Position numbers and translations under genes: made by a program. Positions 11,301 to 22,203 of a stretch of 29,254 bases of DNA are shown here, one piece after another (the first letter of the stretch is position 1; every line of letters begins with the position of its first letter). The notes beneath the pieces were generated by a model. That model was given only the letters and a program-made list of their open reading frames with translations. It was not told the DNA's origin and ran no database searches. Location of the stretch: positions 1,494 through 30,747 of the forward strand of contig NW_019773966.1 of assembly GCF_001039355.2 (NCBI RefSeq). Reading direction: 5' to 3'. The DNA is from Lingula anatina (lineage: Eukaryota > Brachiopoda > Lingulata > Lingulida > Lingulidae).

Positions 11301-14300
11301 ATACAAAGTTCTAAGAAACTTTTCATAGGTGTCGAGGTCATTCTTCAAAGTTTCCTTCACTTTAGTTAAGTAGGCTTGGGCAAAGGCTGTGTCCTTTTCA
11401 TCTTTCTGTAAGATTAAAGAGTAAATCAATTATAAGACTATTCTATGCACAAGATGAAGCTGTCATAGTAGCCTGACCTTAAAATCTGACCTCCCTTTGA
11501 AAACTGAGCCATACCATTTTAATTTTGAAACATTGAAAGCTCCCACTGAAAGTTTAACTTTTTCATCTCAATACTGAAAGGTGACTTTTTCTCATATATT
11601 GAAATATATTTACAGAGAATTATTAAATGTGAAATCTTGTAATCATTATTTAATAGATTAAAATAAAGAATTATCTTAACATGCATCTTTATGAGATCTT
11701 GTCCTTATTTCAGTTTTACTCTAAACCACAGTCAATATTTTTTAAAAAGTATTTCAATGAAGCAACTTTTTATGAATATTACCAAGGTATCGGCTTCAAT
11801 AAGATTTGGCATTAACATAGCTAGTGTTGCCTCCTTTCTCTTCTTTGCCTTACTTTTCTTGCTCATTTGTAGGGAAGATCTTTTTTGAGGATTGAATCTA
11901 AAATAATCAGATGTTGTTTATCTTCTTTTTATGACAGTGAAAACCAATCTTGATTTCAATTAATGTCATGCATCTTTTTCATTTTTTTCTTTGACTGAAC
12001 ATCTTTCTTCTTACAGGACCCAAACTTATTATCATAAAAAATATGTAAATAAAAGAAACTAAAAACTGATCAAATTTTGTTTTATTCTTTAACAATTAAG
12101 TAAAAAAATGTCATAAAAAAGAAAGATGTTTGCTATTCACCTCTTCACAAGGTTTATAAACCCTCAAAAAGATAGCTTTAAATAAAAAGTCACAGACTAT
12201 GAGATACATAAGATTTGTTAGCAAAAAAATCTGTCTTACCCAATAGTGGAACTAGCCGCCATTAGCTGAGCCAGATGATCATCTTCATCTGGGCTTTCAT
12301 CCTCATCATCACTTCCGTCACTTGGAGGACCAATCACCCGATTAGTTTTTCTCTGGGTTGTCCTTTTTTTGGTCAATTTCTTCTTAGTCTGAGGTTTAAT
12401 TTTACTCGCATCTTCCTGGTTTTCCTTGTCCTGCTGATTTTCATCGGATACATACTCAGATTCCATGGTGTCATATTCGCTGGCAGCTTCAGCATCAGCA
12501 TCGGCAAGATCGTCATCTTGGTCTTCATCTTCATCTGGGATGTCGCTCTCAGGGACAACCTGAGTGTCAAAACTTTCCTTGGCTGGATCCTTTGGCAGAA
12601 GTTGTCTCAAACGACTACTCCGCCTTAGGATTGTGGGCATATTTCTTGACAGACCACCTCTTCTGATTTTCTCAGTTATGGCATGGGCAGCCTTTTTAGA
12701 TGGAGATACGGAGGGGGCTGTGAAAATAAATCCTTTTGGAAGAATTGCCCTAGCTTGTTGCTGCAGCAATTGTCTTCTGGGACTTTTCTGGATTTTCTTC
12801 AGAAAAGGCGAAACAGTTTTTGTTGGCGTTTTCTCTGGAGTCTTCGGTGCAATAGTTCTGCATCTTGGAGAGACCAACTGTGGCATTTTCACAGTTTTCT
12901 GAGTTGAAAGTTTTGAGAAATTCCCTATTTGTGGTGGAGAATGAAGAGCATCTTCATTTAAATTAAGCACTCTCTTCGGTGGGGTGATCATAAAACCTGC
13001 AACACTGGCCATGATTTGAACAGCTGATTTTGTAGGTGAATTTGAATCATTGTCCAAGTCCTTTTGCTTCACTGGTGACATGTTGTTCAATCCAGCCATT
13101 TCAATAGCCTCTGATGTTGCAGTTGCATTGTTATTGTCATTGTCAATGTCATTACTGCCTTGGACAACAGCAGATTCTGACAACCCTTCTCCTGTTAGGT
13201 TTGGCATGCTTATAGTAACCCCTATATCACTGGAGGCACGACTGTCCTCATTAAGACTTGTAGATTTAGTTATATCATTCTCTTGACTAGACACCTCTGT
13301 GCCTGTTTTACTCACAAGCTTGGAGACATGAAGAGGAGCTGCAGCAGTAGCACTGTCATTGTCATTACTGCCTTTCTCTTCACCATCAGGTTCTGGCAAT
13401 GTGTCTCCTGTCGGCATGCTTATTGTAACCCCTATATCACTTGAAGCATGGCTATTCTCATTAAGAGTTGTAGCTTTAGTTTTGGCATTCTCTTGGCTAC
13501 ACACTTCAGCACCAACTTTACCAACAACTGGGGAATTTTGTTGAGTTGCAGCAGTTGCATTAACAGTAACATTAAGGACTCCACTTCCATTCACTCCAGA
13601 ATTCAAAGTTTGTGATTCAGAGCAAGGAGGAACAGTAACAATGCTGCTATTTACAATGACATTACCACCAGATGTTGGTACACTGGACCCTGACTGGACA
13701 GTCACGCTCCTACTCTCATTCACTGTGGCCACCTGCTGACTGGCCACCTGTGGACTGGTCATTATAATCACCGGACTGGTACTTCGCTGTTGTTGAGGAC
13801 TCTGCTGATTGAGAATGACAGCACCAGAGGCTTTATCTGTACTGATCAGGGCTCCCATCTGCTGAGGACCTGCAACTATGATGATTGGTCCGCCTGTCAG
13901 TGCTGGAGCAATAGGCTTAAGGTGTGGCTTTCTCGGGTCCATTTTAGGTCCTTTTCCACTGCTAGCCCCTCCTGAAGAAGCAGGCACTGAAGTTGTAGGA
14001 TTAGCCTGACAAGATGATGTTTCAGCTGAACTTTGAAATTTTTGGATGGACACAAACTGTGTCGGGCTATTTCTGTTTGCCTGGTCGGCCTGTATAGAAA
14101 TGGTGGTGGTGCCTGAGGTGGGAGTGCTTCTCCCGCTGGTCCCATAATGGATTTGGATACCTTTGTGTTTGCTGTAGCCCACATCAGAGTGGTCTCTTAA
14201 GGCCGGATCCTCCTCGGCTGTCTCCGTCTCCTTTTGAGAATTTGGTTTTTGGGTGGTCTCACCCTTGTCGTTGGGGTTTCCACCGCACGATGAGCTAATT

Positions 14301-17300
14301 GTGGTATCTTTTGAAATTTCGTTCATTTCCTCGTCTTCTGATCCAGATGTACAGTCACATGAAGAACCACATGATGAACAACATGTGGAACATTCGGAAT
14401 CTGTGCCAATATCTTTTGTGTCATGTATTTCGTTTTCTCCGTGACCATTTTTATTTTCACCTTGTGTTCCTTTGTCTTTTTCCTTATTATGCTTTTTCAA
14501 TTTTGTCTTTCTCTTTTTCTTGGATCCTTCCTTTGAAAATATTTTATGGTACTTCTGAAAGACAGACGTTTTCACCAATTAACAACCATTAGTTGCCATA
14601 TTCTAATATTTAAAAATGCTCCAAATGAAAACAATACATTAGTATAATTTCATGTACTTCAGAATGAATAGACAGGTCCAGCATAAGTTTAAGACGGCAT
14701 TCCCACAGATTTTAGATCGACCTATCCCCGTGGAGAGTCTCACTAGAATGCAGTCAGCTTAGCCGGCTTAAATGTCTGTCCCGCCTACTGAAAGCTGTGA
14801 GGGGGTAATTAACTTTCGTGCGCGCTCGGCTGACAGCAATTTAGCATGAACCCCCAGGGAGTTATGTCGATCTAGATGGATCAATCTAAATCTGTGGGAA
14901 CCCAGTCTAAGAATACCTCTATCCAACATGGCTGTTGAGTGCAGTCCAGTTCAATGATTGGTTTTATCTTTGTCAGATCCAATGTTTCATAAAAAATTGG
15001 CATTTGGGGTTCAAACTTTCCTGATTTTACTCTCTGAAAATAAATGAGTTTGAACAGTTTGATAGTCATTATAAGGCATAAGCATCATTATATTTCTCCT
15101 GCTGCTTTCATGTAATGTATTCATTTTGATCAGTTATCTTATACTCAATTCACTGTTTTTTTTTAATTACTTTTATAACAAGCCCAGTATGGATTTCAAA
15201 TTTACAGGTTCAGTGATTACATCTGTCTCACAAATTTCATTGTGGATATGTGCCATAAATGTAGCAAAAGCAATGAAAACAGAGTGAGACAGACAGAAAG
15301 AAGAGAAAGAAAATATACACAAGAAACATCAGACTATAATATTTACACTTGGGATTAACTTTAGCTTTGAACAATAAAACAAATATTTACCTTGATCAAG
15401 TTATCCCCCTTTTTTGTAGCACACATGTTCTTTGTCCTTATCCGAATCTGTGTTGCCGATTTGGTTGGCAAGAGAAAATATCTAATCAATTCTGATCTCT
15501 TCATGAATGCACTGAATTGGTATTCGCCAAGAGCCAAAAGACTGAAATGAAAAATCATTTCATAGAGAAAAACATGATATAAATTTGCACAACTTAAAAT
15601 ATGCTGACCCTTAACTAGTTTAACCTTAAATATATCAACCTCCTAAATAATGTATGATAAAAAGTGCTGAAATAAATGGCAGTGAAGTCAAGGGAGCAGT
15701 TTTTTTATAAGGACTTGAGTCTTGAGGGGTCTTGATGTTGAATTCTACAAACACAAACACCCATACACACATCTCTAAGTAATGTCAGGTCCAGACGTTT
15801 ATATCTGTGACCAGATAGACCTGTTACAATTATGTCAGAAAAATAGCAAATGCAATTCCTTTATAAATCATGGTTCAAATATCAACATCACTTACTTGTC
15901 TTCTGCTTCTGTGAAGAATACTTTCTGCGGGAACATCACTGTACTTGGGAAGAGCCCACTTTGTGGAACCAACCAAGGATACATGAAGACAGTATTGTTG
16001 ACAAACACTGACATCTGGTGGCTATTTAGTTCTGGTGGGTCAAACACTTAAATATACGATTATTAATACAATTATAATATGAAAACACATAACATATATT
16101 TTTTCTTTTTTTAAAATCATAAACTAAAAAATGCAATAATTCTTTTTTGCAAACTGCTTATTAAAAAAATTGGTTGCTTGAACAAGGTAGAGTACATCAT
16201 CAATTGAGATAAGTCGCAAGGGAGAAATAAACATTCACTTGATGCATTTCTAAACTGTGCCCCTACCCCTTTTGCCTCTTTTCTTTTTCAGATTTGTGAC
16301 AGTCACACACGGGAAGACCTGTCCGTCTTCTTTCTTCACCACTGTCAGAGCATCTGCCAAGTTGAGGGCATTGAATGCTGACAAGGCACCTGCCTGGGAC
16401 TTCTGTCTGAACAGATCTACTTCCTCCTGGAATGACATATCATATCAACCCAGTGAAATTTATTAAGTGATGTTGCAATAACAAATTCCTATTTTACTAT
16501 TCATAATAAGAAATTCAAGATTTCCAACCTTGTATCCTCATATCCATACACAATTTTTTCGAGGCACTGCAAGACAAACCTCTTTCAGAAGAACTTTTTC
16601 ACCCCTCTCCAGTATTCCTTCAGGAATAACCCAAATACAGACTCGATAAAGCAAATCTAATTCAAAAGCCTTTAAACATAAAGCATTATGTTACTAGTGG
16701 TAGGGAGGAACTCACCAAGAGTTTTCTACTTGCTGAGGCCACCTCCGAATAATCTGGTATTGGTTTGGAGAGCACGAACATTTGGGTTAACAACTGCACA
16801 TGCTGTAAGAAATGTTTGTGAAAACATTAAAAATCAGTGAAAAATGTGTGAAGAGATATTAGTCAAACTTGCCAGACATTCCTACTATCTTTTTTATTCT
16901 TTATTTTAATTTCGTTAAAAAATAAAAAGTAGCATCTTATAATGTTTTCAATTCATTAATCATAAAAATATATTTGTCCTTAAAAAACTTTTTTATTCTT
17001 CATACATTTATCTACAAGTAGAATACAAATTTTAAATTTTGATTAAAAAATACATTTTACCTTTCTCATTTGTAGATCCAACTGTGCCCTCTCCTCTGGA
17101 GTTACTTGTGGGATTTTATCAGCTTCTTTTACTTTCTTTTTACTGTCTTTTTTCTTAACCACTTCTCCATCTTGCACCATCTTGGAGACGAGCCTGTTGT
17201 CAACTCTGAAGAAACATCAAGTATATTTCATTATGCTCATTTTCACTGTGTAATAAAAATTTCTTCGTGTTAAAAATTGTGTTATATTTCAACTTGGCAT

Positions 17301-19931
17301 TTCAATTTATTTATCAGATAATTTTTTGTAGCAAAATTCAATACCTCTGTGTTGATAATGTACAATACATGCATGTATAGGTATACAACTAAATTCAATA
17401 CATATAACATATACTCATTTCTTATTTTAGCAAATATGTTGTTGAAAGTCCATTGTATTAATCACTAAATTTGTCAATTTTCCCATTATATGTTTTTGTC
17501 TTACTTGCAGCTAGTTCCCTGTAATAATCCTTGGGTCCACATCTCTTCTTCAATCTTGTCATCATCCTGCTCCAGCCCCTCCCAGCCACCATAGGCCTCA
17601 AACACTTCATCCATTAATTCATTCAGTTCTTTTTCTGAAGACAAAAAGGGAAAGATCATTGATATTATCTAAGACTGTCCAATGAAAGACAAACTTAAGA
17701 CACTCATAAACATCTGGCAATTTTTAAAGCAATGTCTATACTTTCATTATGTGTTGAAGATTCACCTTTTTAAGCAAACTATATCCTCTTTTATATATGG
17801 CAAACAATTCAAGACTTGCACAGTTCCTCTTTTGCGCAGATGTCACTAGTAATGGATTCTTGTTTTACATACAAATTTTGAGAGAAAACATTTCCAAGTT
17901 GAATAAAATAATATTCAATTCAAGGAAATTCCTTACTTGACACCCGGACTGACTGATCATTTCTGTAATCTTCCTCATCCACTTCTTCTTCATCAGCCAG
18001 AAAGTTATACTCTGGGTCATCCATGCTTTCATCTTCTACTGCATCAAACAAACTGGGGTCTAAAATGAAAAGTATAAGTTTTAAATTGACGGGGGTAAAA
18101 AAAATGCAATGAAATGCATGGGGGACTTTTCATACCTACCAAAATGCTTTTCAGATTTGCCAAATAATCAAAATGGCATTTTTATTTTGTCCTATATTAT
18201 GACTTCCAAAAGAATAAAAAATTTTATTTTGTGTTCATAAATGGAAAAAAGGGGATAAGAAAAAATTCAGCAGATACTTTTGTGTCTTACTACAGATATA
18301 AACATCTAAAATACAGAGCACATCAAATACCTTTCCCAATAACCTAATAACTATCAAATATATAATCCCTTCTCTAATTACTATAATAAATGTGTTCTTA
18401 TGTTCGATGAAAAAAAAAAAGAAAAAGAAAACACAGCAGGTATATGACAAAGCCGTACCATCATCCTTGAGCAGCCCAGTCAAGAACCCTGTCCATTCCT
18501 GGTCATCATGTTCAAAGTCATACATATCAGGGGTGATGTCTGGGGCCACAAAGGAAGACTCTATCACATCCAGGGGAGTGTCCTTCAAAGGAAGCTTGGA
18601 TCTGGTTCGAAGAGCAATGGTATCCTGAAGTGAAAAGAGTTTTTGTTAGGTATAATGAATAAGTATTTCCAATTATATTTAAAACTATATGATAAAGACA
18701 CAAATGTCTGAGGAAACTGATTTTTTAAATTTTAATACACAGCATTTTCTTTAACATGCCCTTCATTTTAGGACAAGAACATTTTACCAATATATTGTTT
18801 CATAAAAAAATGAAATGTGTTACCATTTAAACAATGTGGCTTATACCAAAGAAATTCAAAACATACTTCCTCAGATTTTTCCGCTTGTGCTTTTTCTCCT
18901 TTACTAAGTTTAGACTTTGGGGGCAATTCAAGGGGAGGACCCATAGTCTCCTAGAATAAACATAAAACAATCATCAGGTAAAAGCAGAATTAGCAATATA
19001 ATGAGACATAAGCTACTATTTTGAAGTCAACACTATAATTTTATGTGGATTTTTAAAACATTAATAACCAGGATAAGAGGTAAAGAAGAAAACAAATAAA
19101 GACTTAGAGTTTCCAAATTCTTACTGTATAAAATTTGGGTTCAGTAATAGTGCTTGTCTTTTGTGCATCAGCTGTCAAAGTTGTGCTGCTGCTTTCTGGT
19201 TGGGCTGGTTCAGCTGCAGGTTTAGGGGAGCTAACAGGCTGCATTATATTGAACATTTATCTATTAGCAAAACCCAAATACCACTCAACCAATTGCACTT
19301 AATACATAAAAGCATCATCAACACCATTATTTAAATTGCAAATTACCAAATTATATACTAAACTTGAGAAAAGAAATCTACAAGAACACCAACATCCTTC
19401 TCTCACATACACTGCCCTTTTTTTTGCTTCAAATGATCCTTATCAAATCTTTAGCACAAAAACACACACCTTTTCTGTTTCTGTAGGTAAAGAAGGCTCC
19501 TGTTCTTTTGTCACCAAGGACTTGGCTTTAGGGGTACTTTCTCCCAGTGGTTTTAACTGCACTCTCTGCTGCTTGGGTGTAGAAGGAGTTCGAGGCCTTG
19601 GAGTTGGAGAACCAAGATCACTGGTCTGAGAGGAGGCCACACTCTCACTGTCTTCATCACTGTCTTGAAATGACTGAAATGTAAAACAATCATACTTGAT
19701 CTAGGTGTTGAAATATATATATTCGCTTCAAATCAATGGTATGATTAATACAGAACTTTAGTAAAAGTGATACATAAAATTTAATATTCATTGGTCATTG
19801 TTCAGAACTGCAATTGTTTAATAAACTTGTGAAGATTCTTTTGACTATAACTACTTATATAATATATAAACAATAATATAGCTAATGAAACTGTTCTATG
19901 CAATTGTTTAAGTTATTATGCTATCTAAAGT

Positions 19932-19970
<39 letters not shown>

Positions 19971-22195
19971 CCAGGTTACATACCTCATTCTCTGGGACAT
20001 ATTCATCATCCTCTTCATCATCTTCAAAACTCAGCTGAAGAAAGTTCTTGACTTTCTGTGGCTTTTTGATTGGTGACAGGGGCAGTGGTAAAGGAACCTG
20101 GAAAACAATTTGAAATGAATAAAAAATTAAGCCATAACCCGGATAAAAGATCATTCCAAGTAAGGAAAAAGTAAACATGCATTTGCTGATTAAATTACTA
20201 ATATCAATGGGATATCATATTTTCAAGCCAAAATTCACCAATTATGCACTGATTCAATTTTATATAACTTTAATGCAAAAGGCTGTAAAGAAAACTGTAT
20301 ATGTATATTTTTCAAACATAGCAACTTTTAACAGATAAAAACAAGATAATTTCTATAACATTCTGATATTCTAAACTTACATTTCCTTTCTGCATGACCT
20401 CCTTGACCTTAGCTCTGGTCATTTTTGGAACATAAGGTGCCTCACTGGGGTCTTCCATGGACAGAGTGTTCTTCATCATGGCCACCACGTGTTCATTGGT
20501 TAGGACATGCTAGAATGTTAATTCATACAATATCATTTTTTTTAAACTAACGCAAACAAAACAAATTCTGAAGACTCAAAATGTAGAAATTGTTACTTGG
20601 ATTGCCAATGCCTGCAACTGTATCATCAAGATCTGATGTACGACATCCTTTAAACATCAAAATAATGTATGTTACTTGTATTCTCAGTGCTTACATGCAA
20701 TATGTTTTTCACATTCTTAGCAGTGAGATTATTCTTCTTGGCCTTCTCTTCAAGACACAGATCCATCTCACTGTCAGATTCTATGATGCGTAGCTTCTCT
20801 GGGTCTGGTGATCCTTGAATTTAAGAAAAACATATCAATGACATTCACACAGTGAATAAAGTATAACCAAATTTCTGATAAACATATTTTTCAAGAATAT
20901 TTTATACAATGTCCACCCATTCCGACAAATCAAAACTTTTTAACCTTTAATCGAAAATATTGGTAGTCTTCTGAAGAAGCTGGATGGCTCTCTGGGGAAA
21001 GCCCTGGTGACCCATCAACCTACCCAAAATAAGCTTTTCCATCTCTAAATCATCATCTTTTTCCTTTTTCCTCTTTTTCATTACGGGGCTCCCAACTTTT
21101 CTTGGTGTCCTAAAATAAACGAAGTTTTGCAGTGTATGATTTACCCCTAAAAAGTGTGACATATATACTTTTCCACATGGGCAAAAATGTCAGGAATAAC
21201 AGGACTAAATTACATGCAAAAATAATTAAAAGCACTTGTCAATCAACTCCATCAGCTTAATACGATTCCAAATAGTTCACATGCTTTTCATAAGTTTTTT
21301 CATATAATGAAAATAATCAGAATTCAACATATTTAAAAGCTAAAACAGATTGCTGACTTAACCTTTTTCTAGGGGTGACCTCCTTTTGGGGTGACGCTGA
21401 ACCTGACAATCTCCCCTTTTTTTCACTTGAACTAGAACCTTGGAATATGTGCGTAGTAATCCCTTTACTTTCCTCATTTAACAATGTCAATTCTTCCCTT
21501 AGCTGTTCAAGTCTTTCACTAGCCTCAGTGTGTAAGGACTTTCCAGGGGTTCCTTTTCTTTTTCCCTCATCACCTTTACGAGTAAAAAATGGGGACTTTC
21601 TGGTCGATCTACGCGGCGAAGACGTCAATTTGATCTTCAAAGGACTACTTTTCTTCCCAGATCTTCCTTTAACCAGTTGGACGCGCTTCTTTTTAGTAGG
21701 CGTTGTTTCCTGTATGGTTTTGAGTGATGCAGAATCATGTGAATGTTCAGATGCCTCACTTGCCTTTTCTGGTGTACTTTTGGAAACATCAGATAAAACT
21801 ATGGAGGTCTGACTGCAAGATGCTTCATTTGAGGCATCATTTTTATCCTTTTCTTCTTGTTCCATATTTTTCTGAATGGTATTCTTTTGCTGACTTGGTG
21901 ATAATTCAGTTGCGCCTTCTCCTGTACATTCTTTAGTCTTTACATCATTAGACCTATTTTCAGTTTCATTTTCTGAGGTGTTAGCATCTGAATGTTCGGC
22001 CACTTTGTTGGTGTTATCACAAGGCTCATCAGCAGAATCATTCACTTTCTGCACTGGCTGGGCGGCTGTAACATTCACCCCATGACTTGGGCTGGTGTTG
22101 CTACCATCATCCTCTGACAAAAACCTCTTCAGAGGCGGTGTTAGTGACAACTTGCGAGGGGTGCCTTTTCTTTTCGATGGCGTTTTGGAACTCAT
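5246..22195 (-). CDS. GON4L: GON-4-like (GON4L/Udu) nuclear corepressor
   Basis: Complete 26-exon coding sequence, 2401 residues (human GON4L is about 2240). Exons in coding order: 22195-21363, 21109-21024, 20813-20695, 20509-20381, 20097-19984, 19673-19470, 19238-19125, 18950-18867, 18624-18459, 18059-17937, 17634-17505, 17205-17061, 16802-16716, 16426-16267, 16046-15896, 15541-15391, 15033-14917, 14554-12240, 11897-11783, 11405-11268, 8539-8387, 8064-7883, 7494-7287, 7029-6370, 6068-5671, 5369-5246. All junctions have AG/GT ends and matching phases, and the lengths sum to a multiple of three. Family signatures include [66 protein letters not shown], two PAH domains and a C-terminal SANT. 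Known role: nuclear cofactor linked to YY1, Sin3a and HDAC1. The start ATG (MSSKTPSK) lies eight bases after an acceptor, so the leader is spliced. Confidence 0.93.
7287..7494 (-). other. GON4L: GON4L exon 23, Cys/His cluster
   Basis: Residues about 1940-2008. An acidic [12 protein letters not shown] and [13 protein letters not shown] segment precedes [12 protein letters not shown], a poly-Lys stretch and HCASCC. Five Cys plus His on one side and three Cys plus His on the other of a basic linker could bind zinc. This is inferred from spacing only. Phases 2 in, 0 out. Confidence 0.8.
8540..9761. other. GON4L intron 20, upstream of nested GPCR
   Basis: AT-rich intron. No exon on the minus strand is supported between 8540 and 11267. 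The stretch just upstream of 9762 should hold the promoter and leader of the GPCR on the plus strand. I see no clear TATA box, and stop codons in all three plus frames precede the ATG. Confidence 0.5.
9762..10811 (+). CDS. Class A (rhodopsin-like) peptide-type GPCR, intronless
   Basis: A 349-residue, single-exon receptor starting at ATG 9762. An open frame reaches a TTG at 9756, but that is not a start. Seven membrane segments are readable: TM1 about 27-48 (GN at 40-41), TM2 64-84 (LALAD, Asp71), TM3 104-126, TM4 142-161, TM5 188-209 (Pro197), TM6 240-264, TM7 283-303, then helix 8 ([11 protein letters not shown]). Cys100 and Cys171 are placed for the conserved disulfide. The DRY box is ERF (124-126), the CWxP of TM6 is SLPH, and NPxxY is NFFLY (298-302). 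These variants are seen in FMRFamide-like and other lophotrochozoan orphan neuropeptide receptors. An N-terminal NYS is a potential glycosylation site. The gene lies wholly inside GON4L intron 20, antisense to it. The ligand is unknown. Confidence 0.9.
   Translation: MENYSNSAFWEQLHDTTYYQISTVLNQYMLPVLIITGLLGNTTNFVVMGQKKIQRRNRVISYHTRVLALADNLVLLIGATRRWVFHLTGFNVLNQHDYFCKGITFLHFWGYYFAVWMIVIMTAERFAAIQNPFQWKSTRNARGLIIGLATLLVLANLHFFWTASLNTDGFCTISTDFFNFGQFIWPWIDGVLYSFFPSTLLFILNSLLLRELSKAKTRSKKFNITRGQLLFPKYYQQNRKVMILLLTVSISFLILSLPHVILIIVRYSTFQRTSRDMGLYSLLSTVASFLTYTNHSINFFLYCICGNRFRSELKTLFISKTRKLQQNNFASKKPMKVFVTSARDQTTSL
10835..10840 (+). promoter_or_regulatory. Polyadenylation signal of the GPCR
   Basis: AATAAA 24 nt after the GPCR stop codon on the same strand. 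It gives the nested gene its own compact 3' end, which argues for an independent transcription unit. Confidence 0.6.
12240..14554 (-). other. GON4L: GON4L giant exon 18
   Basis: One 2315 bp exon, 771 codons (residues about 972-1742), acceptor TTTCAG, donor GG|GTAAGA. It starts with a Lys-rich [15 protein letters not shown] segment, then a Cys/Ser cluster ([14 protein letters not shown]). Next comes low-complexity Ser/Thr/Gln/Val sequence with transactivator-like composition, then two tandem copies of a 70-residue unit, basic TPPKR and SPRRQ patches, and an acidic Asp/Glu C-terminal part. Most is predicted to be disordered. In vertebrate GON4L the corresponding region is also a long, poorly conserved exon. 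Confidence 0.85.
13110..13529 (-). repeat. In-frame tandem duplication, 2 x 210 bp
   Basis: Within GON4L exon 18 two adjacent blocks are offset by exactly 210 bp (for example ggcatgctta at 13203 and 13413), equal to 70 codons. Both encode SSQEN or CSQEN, then [18 protein letters not shown], then GSND.D and an Ala/Thr-rich end. The copies differ at a moderate number of sites, so the event is not recent. The outer boundaries are approximate. Confidence 0.85.
14699..14900 (+). mobile_element. MITE copy 1
   Basis: About 202 bp with terminal inverted repeats: TTCCCACAGATTTTAGATCGA on the left, and TTCCCACAGATTTAGATTGA read from the right end. The interior has CCCGTGGAGAGTCTCACTAG, TTAAATGTCTGTCCCGCCTACT, GGGGGTAATTAACTTTCGTG and GAACCCCCAGGGAGTTA, all shared with the copies at 26368 and 24545. 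No coding capacity. It sits in GON4L intron 17, ending about ten bases from the 5' splice site of exon 17 (14917). Confidence 0.85.
14917..18624 (-). other. GON4L: GON4L conserved central region (exons 9-17)
   Basis: Nine small exons, residues about 562-971. They include [24 protein letters not shown] and [10 protein letters not shown]; then [26 protein letters not shown] and HVQLLTQMF; then the VFMYPWLVP...[18 protein letters not shown] segment, a Myb/SANT-like first-helix sequence also present in vertebrate GON4L. The AEDN residue is created across the exon 15/16 junction (AA|T), which confirms that splice. Exon 17 ends only about ten bases from a MITE insertion. Confidence 0.88.
19933..19970. 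repeat. (GAAA)n microsatellite
   Basis: Nine to ten uninterrupted GAAA units in GON4L intron 5. On the gene's strand it reads (CTTT)n, beginning about 14 nt after the exon 5 donor (GAG|GTATGT at 19984). Confidence 0.95.
19984..20813 (-). other. GON4L: GON4L conserved N-terminal block (exons 3-5)
   Basis: Three exons (20695-20813, 20381-20509, 19984-20097), residues about 307-427. They hold the best-conserved N-terminal stretch of the family: [12 protein letters not shown], then [32 protein letters not shown] and an acidic tail [13 protein letters not shown]. This block is what identifies the gene. Phases are 1-0, 0-0 and 0-0. Confidence 0.9.
21363..22195 (-). other. GON4L: GON4L coding exon 1, basic N-terminus
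   Basis: Residues 1-277. Start ATG at 22193-22195 with A at -3; the frame extends upstream only into the intron beyond a TTTCAG acceptor. The exon is disordered, with several Lys/Arg-rich TPxKRK and TPRK clusters (likely nuclear localisation) around a long acidic, Ser/Glu-rich centre. A short predicted coiled coil ([16 protein letters not shown]) lies near residues 235-250. The exon ends AAAAAG|GTTAAG in phase 2 and joins the RTPRKVG segment. Confidence 0.85.
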
Positions 22196-22203
22196 TTTAC
22201 TGG

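Larger units (their letters stand above)
7883..11405 (-). other. GON4L: GON4L PAH1 and PAH2 domains (exons 20-22)
   Basis: Exon 20 (11268-11405) and exon 21 (8387-8539) together encode a paired amphipathic helix: YLTKVKETL...[11 protein letters not shown], then [22 protein letters not shown] ending in the hallmark LLPEQA (residues about 1782-1860). Exon 22 (7883-8064) encodes a second [14 protein letters not shown]...[19 protein letters not shown] (about 1880-1937). PAH domains bind short amphipathic helices in Sin3-type corepressors. Intron 20, phase 0, cuts PAH1 at its helix 1-2 / helix 3-4 midpoint and holds a GPCR gene on the other strand. Confidence 0.88.

Noticed and set aside
12275-14592. 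Several plus-strand open frames of 60-117 codons over GON4L exon 18
   Set aside because: They mirror the biased composition of the 771-codon minus-strand exon and have no features of their own.
20947-21023. Read-through of GON4L exon 2 into an LMGHQGFPQ... extension
   Set aside because: It meets a stop with no donor in frame. The donor TTGG|GTAGGT at 21024 gives phase 1, which is exactly what exon 3 needs.
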